A stretch of DNA of 64,000 nucleotides, taken from Streptomyces aculeolatus (GTDB lineage: Bacteria; Actinomycetota; Actinomycetes; Streptomycetales; Streptomycetaceae). The position numbers and the translations under genes are program-made. Shown in pieces: positions 1 through 8,106 of the stretch. A model generated the notes under the pieces. That model saw only the letters and a list, made by a program, of their open reading frames with translations, did no database searches and had not been told where the DNA came from. The DNA is taken from NCBI RefSeq assembly GCF_020400605.1, contig NZ_JAINRD010000010.1, forward strand, positions 124,001 through 188,000, written 5' to 3'. How positions within the stretch are numbered: the first letter of the stretch is position 1; the number at the start of each line of letters is the position of its first letter.

Positions 1-97
1 GAGCCCCAAGACGCTGAGTCTCATGACCCGTTCCCCTCCCCGGGCAGGCCGTGGCGGCCTGCGGTCCGTGCAACGAACGGACGGTGCGCCCCTCGCA

Positions 98-1621
98 TCA
101 GTAGGCCCCCTGTCCCTGGAGCACCGCGCGCAGCGTCTTCCACAAGATCACCGTGTCCAGTGCGAGCGACCAGTCCTCCACGTACCGCAGGTCCAGCCGG
201 ACCGCCTCCTCCCAGGGCAGGTCGCTGCGTCCGCTGATCTGCCACAGGCCGGTGAGCCCGGGCTTGACCAGGAGCCGGCGCCGGATGTCCGGGCCGTACG
301 CGGCGGACTCCTCCGGCAGCCCGGGGCGCGGGCCGACGAGCGACATCGAGCCGGTGAGCACGTTGAAGAGCTGCGGGAGTTCGTCGATCGAGTACCGGCG
401 CAGCACCGCTCCCATCCGGGTCACGCGCGGATCCCGGCGGAGCTTGAACAGCAGGCCGGCTCCCTCGTTGCGGCCGGCGAGCCCGGCGCGGGCCCGGTCG
501 GCTCCGGCGACCATGGAACGGAACTTGACGAGCGTGAACTCGCGGCCGTCCTTGCCGACGCGGCGCTGGCGGTAGAACACCCCGCCCCGGCTGTCCAGCA
601 GCACGAGCAGCCCGACGAGCACCATGAGCGGCGCGAACAGCATCAGCAGGACCACCGCGCCCAGCCGGTCGCCGACCTCCTTGACGGCCCGGCGGCCCCC
701 GGTGAAGGCCGGCATGCTGACCCGCAGCAGCGGGATCCCGAGCACCGCGTCGACGTGCAGCCGCGGGCCGGCCACCTCCATCAGCACGGGCGCCACGACC
801 ATCTCGGCGTCGCTGCCTTCGAGGTTCCAGGCCAGCCGCTGCAGGCGGTCCGGTGACCAGTACGGGTCCGGGGTGACCGCGACGACGCGGTAGCCGCCCC
901 GGCGCACGTGCTCGGCGACGTCGTCCAGCCGGCCGACGACGGGCACTCCGTCCAGGTGGTCGCCGTCGCCTCCGGGACCGTCCGCGGTGCACACCGCGTC
1001 CACCCGCCAGCCGAGGTGCGGAAACCTGCGGACCCGGGCGATCAGGTCGCGTACGGTCTCCGGACTTCCGGCGGCGAGCACCGGGCGCAGACAGCGCCCT
1101 TCCTTGCGCCGTCTGTGCAGCCAGAGGCGCAGCAGGTAGCGCTCGGTGAGCGTGGTGACGGCGATCGCCGGGATCGCGACGAAGATCCAGAGCTTGATGT
1201 TGCGCGAGGTGAGCGCGATCCCCCCGAGCGCCAGCACGACCACCGCAGTGGACAGCGAGCGTCCGAGCCTGCGGAACTCCTCGGCGCCCTGTCCGAGCAC
1301 ACCCGGAGCCCACGAGCGCCCCACCGCGAGTGCTCCCAGCACCAGCAACTCGGTGCCGAAGGCCAGCACCACCCATTTCTCGTGCCAGTCGGCCGCGTCC
1401 CGGACTCCGAACAGGCCTCCGATCGCCGCCACCACGAGGGCGGTCGCGACGGTGTCGCCGGTGATCACGGTACGGCGGTACCGCTGCTCCCAGCCGGCCG
1501 CGGCCCGGCCGGCCGCCCCGCCCACCGGGCGGCCGCGCGCCGGCGGAAACGGGCTCGCGAATCCCACCCGCCGGCCGGATCCTCCCAGATCGCCGGCGGA
1601 TTCCACGTGTTCGTTCAACAC
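98..1621 (-). CDS. Polyprenyl glycosylphosphotransferase (bacterial sugar transferase)
   Basis: Likely transfers a sugar-1-phosphate to undecaprenyl phosphate, the first membrane step of exopolysaccharide or capsule synthesis. The N-terminal half has several hydrophobic segments (starting near TVATALVVAAIGGLFG). The C-terminal third carries the bacterial sugar-transferase signature: FYRQRRVGKDG, then LVKFRSM, YSIDELPQL and SLVGPRPGL. The length (about 507 residues) is usual for the family. I chose GTG at 1621 because the open frame continues upstream only through a hairpin-rich stretch without a ribosome site; an ATG at 1696 would add 25 residues. It stands alone here with no glycosyltransferases beside it. 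The product class is secure; the sugar is unknown. Confidence 0.85.
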   Translation of the reverse strand: MLNEHVESAGDLGGSGRRVGFASPFPPARGRPVGGAAGRAAAGWEQRYRRTVITGDTVATALVVAAIGGLFGVRDAADWHEKWVVLAFGTELLVLGALAVGRSWAPGVLGQGAEEFRRLGRSLSTAVVVLALGGIALTSRNIKLWIFVAIPAIAVTTLTERYLLRLWLHRRRKEGRCLRPVLAAGSPETVRDLIARVRRFPHLGWRVDAVCTADGPGGDGDHLDGVPVVGRLDDVAEHVRRGGYRVVAVTPDPYWSPDRLQRLAWNLEGSDAEMVVAPVLMEVAGPRLHVDAVLGIPLLRVSMPAFTGGRRAVKEVGDRLGAVVLLMLFAPLMVLVGLLVLLDSRGGVFYRQRRVGKDGREFTLVKFRSMVAGADRARAGLAGRNEGAGLLFKLRRDPRVTRMGAVLRRYSIDELPQLFNVLTGSMSLVGPRPGLPEESAAYGPDIRRRLLVKPGLTGLWQISGRSDLPWEEAVRLDLRYVEDWSLALDTVILWKTLRAVLQGQGAY

Positions 1622-2226
1622 TGATACCCCCCCGGGGAGGCTTCCGCCTCCCGCGATGGTTTCCCCACGGGAGCCTTCGCTCCCCACGAAGGACATCCCG
1701 GTATTTCAGCGCTGCTAGAACAACTCGCCCGGGCAGCGGGCACATGTGTCCCGCCGGACTCCCGGGTTACTTCGAGAACCCGTCGAAGCCTTCGGATGCA
1801 CCCTGCACCGAAAGCCCTTCCGGGCCCGCGAATCGATCTCCTCCACGCCCGGCACCGGGACCCCACACCCCACCCCGGCACGATCGCGAAGGCGCCAACA
1901 CCCAGGCTGCCAGGGCGGGTTCGAGGTACGGACCCACCGGCGGCCGAGCAGGTTCAGCGTGCTCCACACCCCGGACGACGGCCAGTGGCCAGGCGGCCCT
2001 TTCCACAGCGATAGTGCCCGTGCTATGCGGCCCGAATAACCCTCCGCGGGTTGCGTCGAATTTCGGACTCCACCGGTCCGTCGTCATTGCGTACGCGTAC
2101 TCGGAACGCACGAGACCGACCCGCGGACAGTTGCGCGGAGCATCGACCGCGAACTGCAGAGAATGCCTACGCTCTGCCGCTCCGGCTTTCGGCGTACCGC
2201 CAAAGGAAGAGCCGCGCCGCCACCGC
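1622..2226. other. 605-bp intergenic stretch with small hairpins
   Basis: No convincing gene on either strand. It holds three short perfect inverted repeats: GGGAGG/CCTCCC (1635-1652), GGGAGC/GCTCCC (1669-1684) and CGGGTT/AACCCG (1763-1782). The first two would lie in the untranslated leader of the sugar transferase if its GTG start at 1621 is right. No clear promoter hexamers were recognised. Confidence 0.4.
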
Positions 2227-3012
2227 TCAGTCCCACTCCCAGCCGAGGCCCACGATGCCCGGCCCGAGTTCCTGTTCCGCCAGGTGGGTGCTGTGGTAGC
2301 CGTTGAGCGGGACCTGCACCACCCGGCGGCGGGGTGCGCCGGAGGCGCGCCGGGTGAACCGGTAGCAGCGGACCGGGAGGGCCGGCGGGGCGAAGGAGAC
2401 CTGGAGCAGGTAGTGGCTCACCGGGTAGCGCCCGAGGCGGCAGTTGTCGAGCGGGGCGATCCGCACCCGGGTGACGTCGCAGCCGAAGTCGCCCTCGTAG
2501 AGGGAGACGTAGCGGTCGACGTTGCCCCGGTGCGCCCGTACGAACTGCTGGATCTCGCGTTGCCACAACTCCCGCCAGCGGCCGACGCGCACCTGCTCGA
2601 ACTGGCTGACGGTGTGCAGCCGGTCCTCGGTGGGGCAGTCGAGCTGTTCGAGCAGGCGGAGCACCGCCGCGGCCGGGCCGATCAGCTCCTGGTACCGCCG
2701 GGCCGCCCGGGTGCCGCCGCCGGTCCCGCCGTGCACCGGTTCCAGCAGCCGTACCAGGGCCCCGGGGACGATGCCGAGGATGCCTTCGAGCGCCCTGACC
2801 ACCTGCACCGACTCGCTTCTCGCGGGCACCCGTTCCCCGCGCTGCCAGTAGCTGAGGCTGGTGACGCTGACCCGGAGGCCCTGCTCGGCGAGGCGATGCC
2901 GGATGCGGTGCAGGGCGAGCCCGCGGCGGCGGACCGCGGCCCGCAGCGCCAGGTGGAAGGGGCCGCTGCGCAGCGCCTCGGCCAGGGCCTCGTCCGGTGA
3001 CTCGCCGTGCAC
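2227..3012 (-). CDS. Helix-turn-helix DNA-binding protein, function unknown
   Basis: The N-terminal part (RHRLAEQGLRVSVTSLSYWQ and the following ERVPARSES) reads as an XRE-like helix-turn-helix. Next comes a helical stretch that resembles a partner or ligand region (LEGILGIVPGALVRLLEP), then a basic C-terminal domain with no motif I recognise. I take it as a cytoplasmic transcriptional regulator. The start is uncertain: GTG at 3012 begins just before ESPDEALAEAL, while ATG at 3090 (preceded by GGACGGAG) would add 26 residues rich in Arg and Gly. It is divergent from the secreted peptidase at 3171, so it may control that gene, but no operator is obvious. Confidence 0.55.
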   Translation of the reverse strand: MHGESPDEALAEALRSGPFHLALRAAVRRRGLALHRIRHRLAEQGLRVSVTSLSYWQRGERVPARSESVQVVRALEGILGIVPGALVRLLEPVHGGTGGGTRAARRYQELIGPAAAVLRLLEQLDCPTEDRLHTVSQFEQVRVGRWRELWQREIQQFVRAHRGNVDRYVSLYEGDFGCDVTRVRIAPLDNCRLGRYPVSHYLLQVSFAPPALPVRCYRFTRRASGAPRRRVVQVPLNGYHSTHLAEQELGPGIVGLGWEWD

Positions 3013-3170
3013 CGCGCCGCGGGGGCGTGCGGTAGGCGCCCGATTCCCGAATCCGCTCCCCGCCGGGCCGCGGCGGTCCCCCCTCGACATCTCCGTCCGC
3101 GGCCTGCGGTCCGCCGGTGAACGGCCTGTCTCATTGCAGCCGTTCGCCTCTCCCCCAAGGAGGCCAACCC

Positions 3171-3857
3171 ATGCGCCTGCCCCCGTCCCCACCGACACGG
3201 CGATGCTGGGCCGTCGCGCTCGCGGTCGCCGCGAGCGTCGGGCTGTTCACCCCCGCCACGGCGTCGGCGGCGACGCAGTCGTACGCCGCCCAGGCGGACT
3301 CCCCCGCCTCCGCCCGCTCGGCAGTCGGCGGCAGCGCGGCCGGTACGGCCGGCGGCGCCGGCCCCGCGGCCGAGTGGACCTGGCGCCGGCTGAACATCAC
3401 CATGCAGGCCCAGCAGATGACCAACTGGTGCTGGGCCGCGGCCGGTGACACCGTCGCGGAGTTCTACGGTCACGACTACTCCCAGAACCAGTTCTGCAAC
3501 CTCGCCTTCGGCCGGGCGATAAACAGCTCCTGCCCCAACTGGCAGGCCACCCTCGGCAACGACCAGCAGGCGTTCGACGCGATGGGCATCAACCCGGGCC
3601 GGTACGTCAACGGCTACCTGGACTACGCCGTGACCACCCGGGAGATCGACGCCGACCGCCCGGTGATGTCGCGCATCCAGTGGCAGTCCGGGGGCGGCCA
3701 CATGCTGACCGTCTACGGCTACGACGTCAGCAAGAACTGGGTGTACTGGGGTGACCCATGGCCGTCGAGCGGCCGCTACAACTGGGCCACGTACAACTAC
3801 TACGTCGACAACGGCTCCTTCTTCTGGACCCACTCCCTCTACGGCATCGGAGCGTGA
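3171..3857 (+). CDS. Secreted papain-like cysteine peptidase (C70/AvrRpt2-like)
   Basis: A 228-residue exported protein. Residues 1-33 form a signal peptide with a hydrophobic core and an ATASA-A type cleavage site, followed by a low-complexity Ala/Gly/Ser linker. The catalytic pattern is visible: Gln82 and Cys87 in QQMTNWCWAAA, His177 in GGGHMLTVYGY, and Asp195 in YWGDPW. This matches the papain-like C70 family. The start ATG has an excellent ribosome site (AAGGAGG, 3157-3163). It ends 7 bases before the broken secreted-protein gene, so the two probably formed one operon. The substrate is unknown. Confidence 0.8.
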   Translation: MRLPPSPPTRRCWAVALAVAASVGLFTPATASAATQSYAAQADSPASARSAVGGSAAGTAGGAGPAAEWTWRRLNITMQAQQMTNWCWAAAGDTVAEFYGHDYSQNQFCNLAFGRAINSSCPNWQATLGNDQQAFDAMGINPGRYVNGYLDYAVTTREIDADRPVMSRIQWQSGGGHMLTVYGYDVSKNWVYWGDPWPSSGRYNWATYNYYVDNGSFFWTHSLYGIGA

Positions 3858-3864
3858 GCGCAGC

Positions 3865-4777
3865 ATGCGACCCCAACGCCCATACTCCGCCCGGCCGGCC
3901 GAGCGCCGGGCCGTATCGCTGATCGTGCTCCCCGGCGCCGCCCTCCTCGCGCTGGGCCTGCCGGTCACCGCCGCACCCGCGGCCGCGGACCAGGCGGAGC
4001 GCTCCGCCGCGCCCGCGGTGGCCGGAACCCCCACCCCGGCAGAGCTCTCCGCGGCCCACCGGACCGCCGGGTCCGAGGACACCCTGGAGGTTCTGGAGAC
4101 CTTCTTCGCACGCGACGGACTGCCGCCGAACCAGCAGGGCGGGCTGAGCCCCGCCCAGGAGGCCGAGGCGGCCGAAGCGGCCGACCCCCGCCTGGTCGGC
4201 AGGACGGTCCCCGGTGTACTCGCTCAACCCGGAGTTCGTCACCGCGGCCCCGGCCGACCGGACCCCGGTGGCCACGATGGAGTACGCCGCGACCGAGACG
4301 GTCGACGCCCGGGGCGACAGCGCCTCGGTGTGGACGGCCCGGGTGTCGGGGAAGTGGCAGGTGGTCAACATCGCCACCGGGAGCGACGAGACCGACTACG
4401 CGGCCCGCGCCGGCGCCGGCGAGGTGGTCTTCCGGGAACCCCAGCTGAACGCCTGGTAGCGGGTGGCCGGCGGCCGGGTCGTGCCGCTGAACGAGGAAGC
4501 CCGCGACTCCGTCGGTGCCGCGGGCGCCGGCCTGGCGCGCTACCAGCGCCTGGTGCACGAGCGGTACGCCGACAAGATGCCGGGCTCCGGCTACGACAAG
4601 CGCGGCGCCGCCGGCGGCTTCGACACCGGCGCCGGCCTGCCCCGGGCAGCCGCGGAGACCGGCGCGGACGCGGGACCGGACGCCGCACCGGCAGCCGCCG
4701 GGGCCGGTGCCCTCGCGGCGGCGGACCTGGCCGGCGGCCTGCTGCTCCGCCGCCGGCGACGGCTCGGCGAGGGCTGA
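3865..4777 (+). pseudogene. Broken gene for a secreted/surface protein (frameshift plus stop)
   Basis: The first frame starts at ATG 3865 with a signal-peptide-like segment (LIVLPGAALLALGLPVTAAPA) and reads on to about 4208. At the CCCC run 4209-4212 the sense clearly passes to the next frame (YSLNPEFVTAAP onward), as if one C had been inserted. That frame meets a TAG at 4457-4459 after PQLNAW and then continues in the same frame with VVPLNEEARDS and a conserved-looking RYQRLVHERYADKMPGS segment, ending at 4777. The TAG could come from TAC (Tyr) by one change. Two lesions argue for a real pseudogene, although assembly error in the C run is possible. The original function is unknown; it was probably a partner of the peptidase upstream. 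Confidence 0.65.
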
Positions 4778-4817
4778 CCGGAGCCCGACCCGCGCATCGG
4801 CAACGCAAAGCCGTCCT

Positions 4818-4871
4818 CCGGGCCCGGCACTCCTGTCACCCCGCGCAGGGGGAGCAGAACGCCGGGCCCGG
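4818..4871. terminator. Possible bidirectional terminator between convergent genes
   Basis: An 11-bp perfect inverted repeat (CCGGGCCCGGC at 4818-4828 and GCCGGGCCCGG at 4861-4871) flanks a 32-base loop. It lies between the broken gene ending at 4777 and the transporter ending at 4909. The arms are themselves nearly palindromic, which weakens the call. Confidence 0.35.
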
Positions 4872-4908
4872 CTCTGCGGCAGGCACCGTCGTCGCGCCGG
4901 GACCGCGC

Positions 4909-6207
4909 TCAGGCCAGGGCGAAGTAGCGCAGCCACACGTACAGGCCCGCGATGGAGACGGTGACGGCGGTGACGACGAGTCCGTAGCGGCTGAACTTCC
5001 AGAACGAGATGTGGTGGCCTTCGCGTTCTGCAATGCCGATGACGACGACGTTCGCCGACGACGCGATGATGGTGGCGTTGCCGCCGAGGTCGGCCCCCAG
5101 GGCGAACGCCCACCACAGCATGCCGGCCTCGCCGGTGCCGCCCGACGCGGTGACGATCTCCTCGACGATGGGGCTCACCGAGGCCACGAAGGGAATGTTG
5201 TCGATCACCGCGGAGGGTACGGCCGAGCCGAACACCAGCGCCATGGAAGTGCCGAGCAGCTCCCCCTCGGTGGCGTTGGTGGCCGCCTCGCCGAGGTCCG
5301 CGATCACCCCTGTCTGCACCATGGCGCCGACCATGACGAACAGGCCGGTGAAGAACACCAGCGTCTCCCACTCCACGTCCATGGCGACCTCGCCGGGGCT
5401 CAGCCGGGAGGCGGCCAGCAGCACCAGCCCTCCGGTGATCGCCACCACCGAGGGCTCCAGGTGGAGCGTGGTGTGCAGCACGAACGCGACCATCACGAGG
5501 GTGACGACCACGCCGCTGATGACGAGCAGGCGTACGTCCTTGATCGCGTCCCGCTCGCGCAGCTGCATCACCGCTTCGACCCGCTCGGGGTGGTACTCGA
5601 AGGCGGACCGGAACATGAACCGTGCCATGACGATGAAGACGCCGAGGAGGACGACGACGATGGGCGCCATGTGGATGAGGAAGTCGTTGAAGGACAATCC
5701 GGCGCGGGAGCCGATCATGATGTTGGGCGGATCGCCGATCAGGGTGGCGGCTCCGCCGATGTTGCAGGCCATCACCTCGGCGATGAGGTAGGGCACCACC
5801 GGTACGCCCAGGCGGGTGCACACCAGAATCGTCACGGGCGCTATCAGCAGCACGGTGGTGACGTTGTCGAACCACGGCGACAACACCCCGGTCGCCAGGA
5901 TCAGCAGCACCATCAGCCGGTACGGTCTGCCCCGGGCCTTCTTGGCCGCCCAGATCGCGATGAACTCGAAAATCCCGGTCCGCTTGAGCACCGAGACGAT
6001 CAGCATCATTCCCAGCAGCAGGAAGATGACGTCCCAGTCGACTCCCGAATGCTGGGAGAAGAAGGCGTGTTCGGGCTCGGTGGCACCGATCAGCAGCATG
6101 AGCACGGCGCCGCCGAGAGCTGCCGCGACCCGGTGCACCCATTCGGTGGCGATCAGGACGTAGACCCCGGCGAATACCGCCACGGCCAGCCAGGAGGTCA
6201 GTCCCAT
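4909..6207 (-). CDS. ArsB/NhaD (ion transporter superfamily) membrane permease
   Basis: A 432-residue polytopic membrane protein of the ion-transporter superfamily (CitMHS/ArsB/NhaD group), with about eleven hydrophobic segments. Diagnostic motifs are SPWFDNVTTVLLIAPVTI in the first half, IGGAATLIGDPPNIMIGS, and in the second half SAVIDNIPFVASVSPI with GADLGGNATIIASSANVV. This double Asp-Asn and GDPPN/GGNAT arrangement is typical. The likely role is anion or Na+/H+ exchange; the substrate cannot be read from sequence. ATG 6207 is chosen because GGGAGG lies 7 bases upstream. Confidence 0.8.
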   Translation of the reverse strand: MGLTSWLAVAVFAGVYVLIATEWVHRVAAALGGAVLMLLIGATEPEHAFFSQHSGVDWDVIFLLLGMMLIVSVLKRTGIFEFIAIWAAKKARGRPYRLMVLLILATGVLSPWFDNVTTVLLIAPVTILVCTRLGVPVVPYLIAEVMACNIGGAATLIGDPPNIMIGSRAGLSFNDFLIHMAPIVVVLLGVFIVMARFMFRSAFEYHPERVEAVMQLRERDAIKDVRLLVISGVVVTLVMVAFVLHTTLHLEPSVVAITGGLVLLAASRLSPGEVAMDVEWETLVFFTGLFVMVGAMVQTGVIADLGEAATNATEGELLGTSMALVFGSAVPSAVIDNIPFVASVSPIVEEIVTASGGTGEAGMLWWAFALGADLGGNATIIASSANVVVIGIAEREGHHISFWKFSRYGLVVTAVTVSIAGLYVWLRYFALA

Positions 6208-6440
6208 GACTTTCCTCCCCACCGCCTCGTCGCGTGCAGTTGTGTGCTGCCGGCAGTCGCCCTTGCCGGGGTTTCAGCCTCACTTCCGACGGCATCCGGC
6301 GGCCATCAGGCCCAGCACCCATATCCGGGGGCCGGAACCATGCAGGTATGCGCGGTGAATGAGGGTCGGCCCCCATAGACAGCTCCGGTACGCGCGCCCG
6401 ACCCTGACAGGCACCGGGTGCCGAGGCTGAGGAGGACGCC

Positions 6441-7394
6441 GTGTCTCTCTTCCAGCGGATCTTCCTTCTCAACGCCACCGTGCTCTGCGCTGCGACGGCG
6501 CTGCTTCTCCTGGGCCCCGTCACGGTCTCCACGCCGGTGGTGCTCACCGAAGCCCTGATCCTGACGGCGGGGCTGGTCGCCATGCTCGTCGCCAACGCCG
6601 CTCTGCTACGGGTCGGGCTCGCCCCCCTGCAGCGCCTCACCCGGGCCATGACCACCACCGACCTGCTCCACCCCGGCCGGCGGCCCGTGGTGGCCGGCCA
6701 CGGCGAAGTGGCCGAACTGATCTCCACCTTCAACACCATGCTCGACCGGCTGGAGGCCGAGCGGGCGGCGAGCAGCGCCGTGGCCCTGTCCGCCCAGGAG
6801 GACGAACGCCACCGGATCGCCCAGGAACTGCACGACGAGATCGGCCAGACCCTCACCGCCGTCCTGCTCGAACTCAAGCACGTGGCGGACCAGGCTCCGC
6901 CCCCGCTGCGCAGCCAGTTGCGGCAGGTCCAGGAGACGACCCGCGGCAGCCTCGACGAGATCCGGCGCATCGCGCGGCGGCTGCGCCCCGGCGTTCTCGA
7001 GGAGCTGGGGCTGACCACCGCACTCACCGCGCTGACGCACGAGACCACCGCCCACGCGGGAATCACCGTGACCCGCCGCTTCGACCAGGCACTCCCCCAG
7101 CTCAGCAACGAGACGGAACTCGTGCTCTACCGCGTCGCCCAGGAAAGCCTGACCAACGTCGTCCGGCACGCCGCGGCCCACCGCGTGAGCATCAGTCTCG
7201 GTGCCGACGCCACCGGGCTGCACCTGCGCATCACCGACGACGGGAAGGGCCTGGGCACCGCCCGCGAGGGCGCAGGCATCCGCGGCATGCGCGAACGCGC
7301 CTTACTCATCGGCGCCCGCCTCACCCTGCAACAGCGACCCGGCAACGGCACCGAAGTGCACCTTCGCGTACCCGCCCCGCAAAGGAGCCACTGA
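6441..7394 (+). CDS. Sensor histidine kinase (NarL/DesK-type, HAMP)
   Basis: A 317-residue membrane kinase. Two hydrophobic segments (about 8-30 and 36-56) are joined by a very short external loop, so it has little extracellular sensing domain. A HAMP-like region (57-110) is followed by the HisKA_3 dimerisation segment with phospho-acceptor His131 in AQELHDEIGQ. The ATP-binding domain has the N box (RVAQESLTNVVRHA) and G1 box (DDGKGLG). GTG start with GAGGAGG upstream. The response regulator begins 3 bases after its stop, forming a two-component pair. The signal is unknown. Confidence 0.88.
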   Translation: MSLFQRIFLLNATVLCAATALLLLGPVTVSTPVVLTEALILTAGLVAMLVANAALLRVGLAPLQRLTRAMTTTDLLHPGRRPVVAGHGEVAELISTFNTMLDRLEAERAASSAVALSAQEDERHRIAQELHDEIGQTLTAVLLELKHVADQAPPPLRSQLRQVQETTRGSLDEIRRIARRLRPGVLEELGLTTALTALTHETTAHAGITVTRRFDQALPQLSNETELVLYRVAQESLTNVVRHAAAHRVSISLGADATGLHLRITDDGKGLGTAREGAGIRGMRERALLIGARLTLQQRPGNGTEVHLRVPAPQRSH

Positions 7395-7396
7395 CC

Positions 7397-8056
7397 ATGC
7401 CCGAGCCGCAGCCCACGCGGATCCTCCTCGCCGACGACCACGCCCTGGTACGCCGGGGACTGCGGCTCATCCTCGACGGCGAGCCGGATCTGACCGTGGT
7501 CGCCGAAGCCGGCGACGGCGCCGAGGCCATCAAGCTGGCCCGTGCCAACCGCCCCGACCTGGCCATCCTCGACATCGCCATGCCCCGCCTGACGGGCCTG
7601 CAGGCCGCCCGCGAACTCTCCGGCCAACTGCCCGACCTGCGCACCCTCATCCTGACCATGTACGACAACGAGCAGTACTTCTTCGAGGCGCTCAAGGCCG
7701 GCGCGTGCGGGTACGTCCTCAAGTCCGTCGCCGACCGCGACCTCGTCGAGGCCTGCCGCGCCGCGGTACGCGACGAGCCGTTCGTCTACCCCGGCGCCGT
7801 CAACGCGCTGATCCGCAACTTCCTGCAGACCTCCGCGTCGAGCGAGGACACCCGGTCCAAGGCCCTCACCATCCGTGAGGAGGAGATCCTCAAGCTCGTC
7901 GCCGAGGGCCTCACCTCGCAGGCGATCGCCGACATGCTCGTCATCAGCGTCAAGACCGTCGAGCGCCACCGGGCCAACATGCTCCAGAAGCTGGGCCTGC
8001 GCGACCGCCTCGAACTCACCCGCTACGCCATCAGGGTGGGCCTGATCGAGCCGTGA
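7397..8056 (+). CDS. LuxR-family (NarL-type) response regulator
   Basis: A 219-residue regulator paired with the kinase just upstream. The receiver domain (about 8-125) has the acidic pair DD (residues 13-14), phospho-acceptor Asp59 in AILDIAMP, Thr in ILTMYD and the Lys in YVLKSV. The C-terminal helix-turn-helix (about 155-217) reads TIREEEILKLVAEGLTSQAI then SVKTVERHRANMLQKLG, a standard GerE/LuxR domain. Its targets are unknown; the nearby FAD dehydrogenase is convergent and not obviously part of the regulon. Confidence 0.9.
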   Translation: MPEPQPTRILLADDHALVRRGLRLILDGEPDLTVVAEAGDGAEAIKLARANRPDLAILDIAMPRLTGLQAARELSGQLPDLRTLILTMYDNEQYFFEALKAGACGYVLKSVADRDLVEACRAAVRDEPFVYPGAVNALIRNFLQTSASSEDTRSKALTIREEEILKLVAEGLTSQAIADMLVISVKTVERHRANMLQKLGLRDRLELTRYAIRVGLIEP

Positions 8057-8106
8057 CAGTGGCGCACCGGCCCCGCCCCCGGAGAGCGCCGAGCCCGCAC
8101 ACTGCC

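Noticed and set aside
1622..1696. ATG 1696 as start of the sugar transferase
   Set aside because: It has no ribosome site and would make two perfect hairpins coding; the family usually has a shorter N-terminal lead.
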